33,634 nucleotides of DNA, from the NCBI GenBank assembly GCA_017542245.1, contig JAFXXN010000044.1:1-33634 (forward strand), given 5' to 3'. This DNA is from Lachnospiraceae bacterium (lineage in GTDB: Bacteria; Bacillota; Clostridia; Lachnospirales; Lachnospiraceae). A program made the translations under genes and the position numbers. The notes beneath the pieces are model-generated. The model did not search any database, had not been told where the DNA came from, and saw nothing but the letters and a program-made list of their open reading frames with translations. Shown here one piece after another: positions 33,092-33,634 of this stretch; position 1 is the first letter of the stretch; every line of letters begins with the position of its first letter.

Positions 33092-33634
33092 GGTAAAACT
33101 TGGCGATGTAGCAACAGAGTATAAAAATACCTATAAAGATGACAAAACCGGAATACCGATTATTGGATTAGAACATCTTCAGCCAGAAGAAATTACGATT
33201 ACCTCATACGATGTTAATACAGACAACACATTTACAAAATCATTTAAAAAAGGGCATGTGCTTTTTGGTAGACGTAGAGCCTATCTAAAAAAAGCTGCTA
33301 TAGCTGATTTTGACGGTATCTGTTCTGGTGATATTACCGTAATCGAAGCAAAAAAAGACAAAATATTACCAGCTCTTTTACCTTTTGTTATTCAAAATAA
33401 TAACTTGTTTGATTACGCGGTTGAAAAATCTGCGGGTTCCTTATCGCCTAGAGTAAAATGGGAGCATCTAAAAGACTATGAGTTTTCCCTCCCTGATTAT
33501 GAAAAGCATCAGGAATTAGCTAATGTTTTGTGGTCTATTGTCAATACCAAAAAAGCGTATAGAAGAATGATTAACGCTACAGAGGAATTAGTAAAATCTC
33601 AATTTATCGAGATGTTTGGATTTGTTGAGAAGGT
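33084..33634 (+). CDS. hsdS: Type I specificity subunit, 5' part (runs off the window)
   Basis: The first 183 codons are visible from the ATG at 33084. The product starts MGKVKLGDVATEYKN, has a first target-recognition domain with GHVLFGRRRAYLKKAAIADF and a GICSGDITV segment, and the conserved GSLSPRVKWEHLKDYEFSLP piece before a helix that would be the first spacer. HsdS reads the DNA sequence and holds the M subunits. The overlap with hsdM2 shows tight coupling. The second recognition domain lies beyond the window. Confidence 0.92.
   Translation, partial: MGKVKLGDVATEYKNTYKDDKTGIPIIGLEHLQPEEITITSYDVNTDNTFTKSFKKGHVLFGRRRAYLKKAAIADFDGICSGDITVIEAKKDKILPALLPFVIQNNNLFDYAVEKSAGSLSPRVKWEHLKDYEFSLPDYEKHQELANVLWSIVNTKKAYRRMINATEELVKSQFIEMFGFVEK

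Overview
The window looks like a chromosomal segment of a low-to-medium GC Bacillota. Strong AGGAGG-type ribosome binding sites, sigma-A-like promoters, a lipobox lipoprotein and orphan type IV prepilin peptidase genes all fit. The gut family Erysipelotrichaceae is a guess with low confidence. The segment is a mosaic: a mobile-element gene cluster, ordinary chromosomal genes, several decayed genes, and an AT-rich defence island.

Region by region. (1) 1-4545, leftward: an operon typical of conjugative elements or phages. It holds an amidoligase with N-terminal zinc ribbons, a class II glutamine amidotransferase, a small SSB-like OB-fold protein, and DUF3846 and DUF4313 proteins. A separately expressed three-gene cassette follows (DUF3990 ADP-ribosyltransferase-like, a small helical protein, a DUF3791-like protein) and resembles a toxin-antitoxin locus. 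A terminator closes the operon. The right edge of this block is marked by the tail of a broken gene and two terminator hairpins (4514-4725). (2) 4728-11671: ordinary genes. These are an autoregulated TetR plus a CPBP membrane protease, a 55-aa acidic protein, a prepilin peptidase, an MFS transporter with a PHP phosphatase, a divergent AraC regulator, and a divergent TetR with a membrane-anchored alpha/beta hydrolase sharing a palindromic operator. (3) 12064-15639: a very large lipoprotein with a HELLH zinc-protease motif. (4) 15640-19660: a scar region. It has a resolvase pseudogene, IS-end-like repeats, a DUF4143-type ATPase, the last part of a GH1 phospho-glucosidase, a Fic protein under a striking palindrome, and a broken second copy of the prepilin peptidase. 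(5) 19700-33634: visibly AT-richer DNA, all genes rightward. It holds a TM2-domain protein, a two-gene module (unknown 480-aa protein plus an 848-aa phospholipase-D-type nuclease), a small XRE regulator, a three-helix membrane protein, and a type I restriction-modification operon hsdR-hsdM1-hsdM2-hsdS with two different, apparently intact methyltransferase subunits. hsdS runs off the right edge.

How the genes fit together: the right half is best read as a defence island. The unknown/PLD pair is the strongest candidate for a poorly described defence system, and the double-HsdM operon is an unusual type I architecture. The left block combines two known mobile-element themes, amidoligase chemistry and ART-type toxins. 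All family assignments come from motif reading, with no database search.
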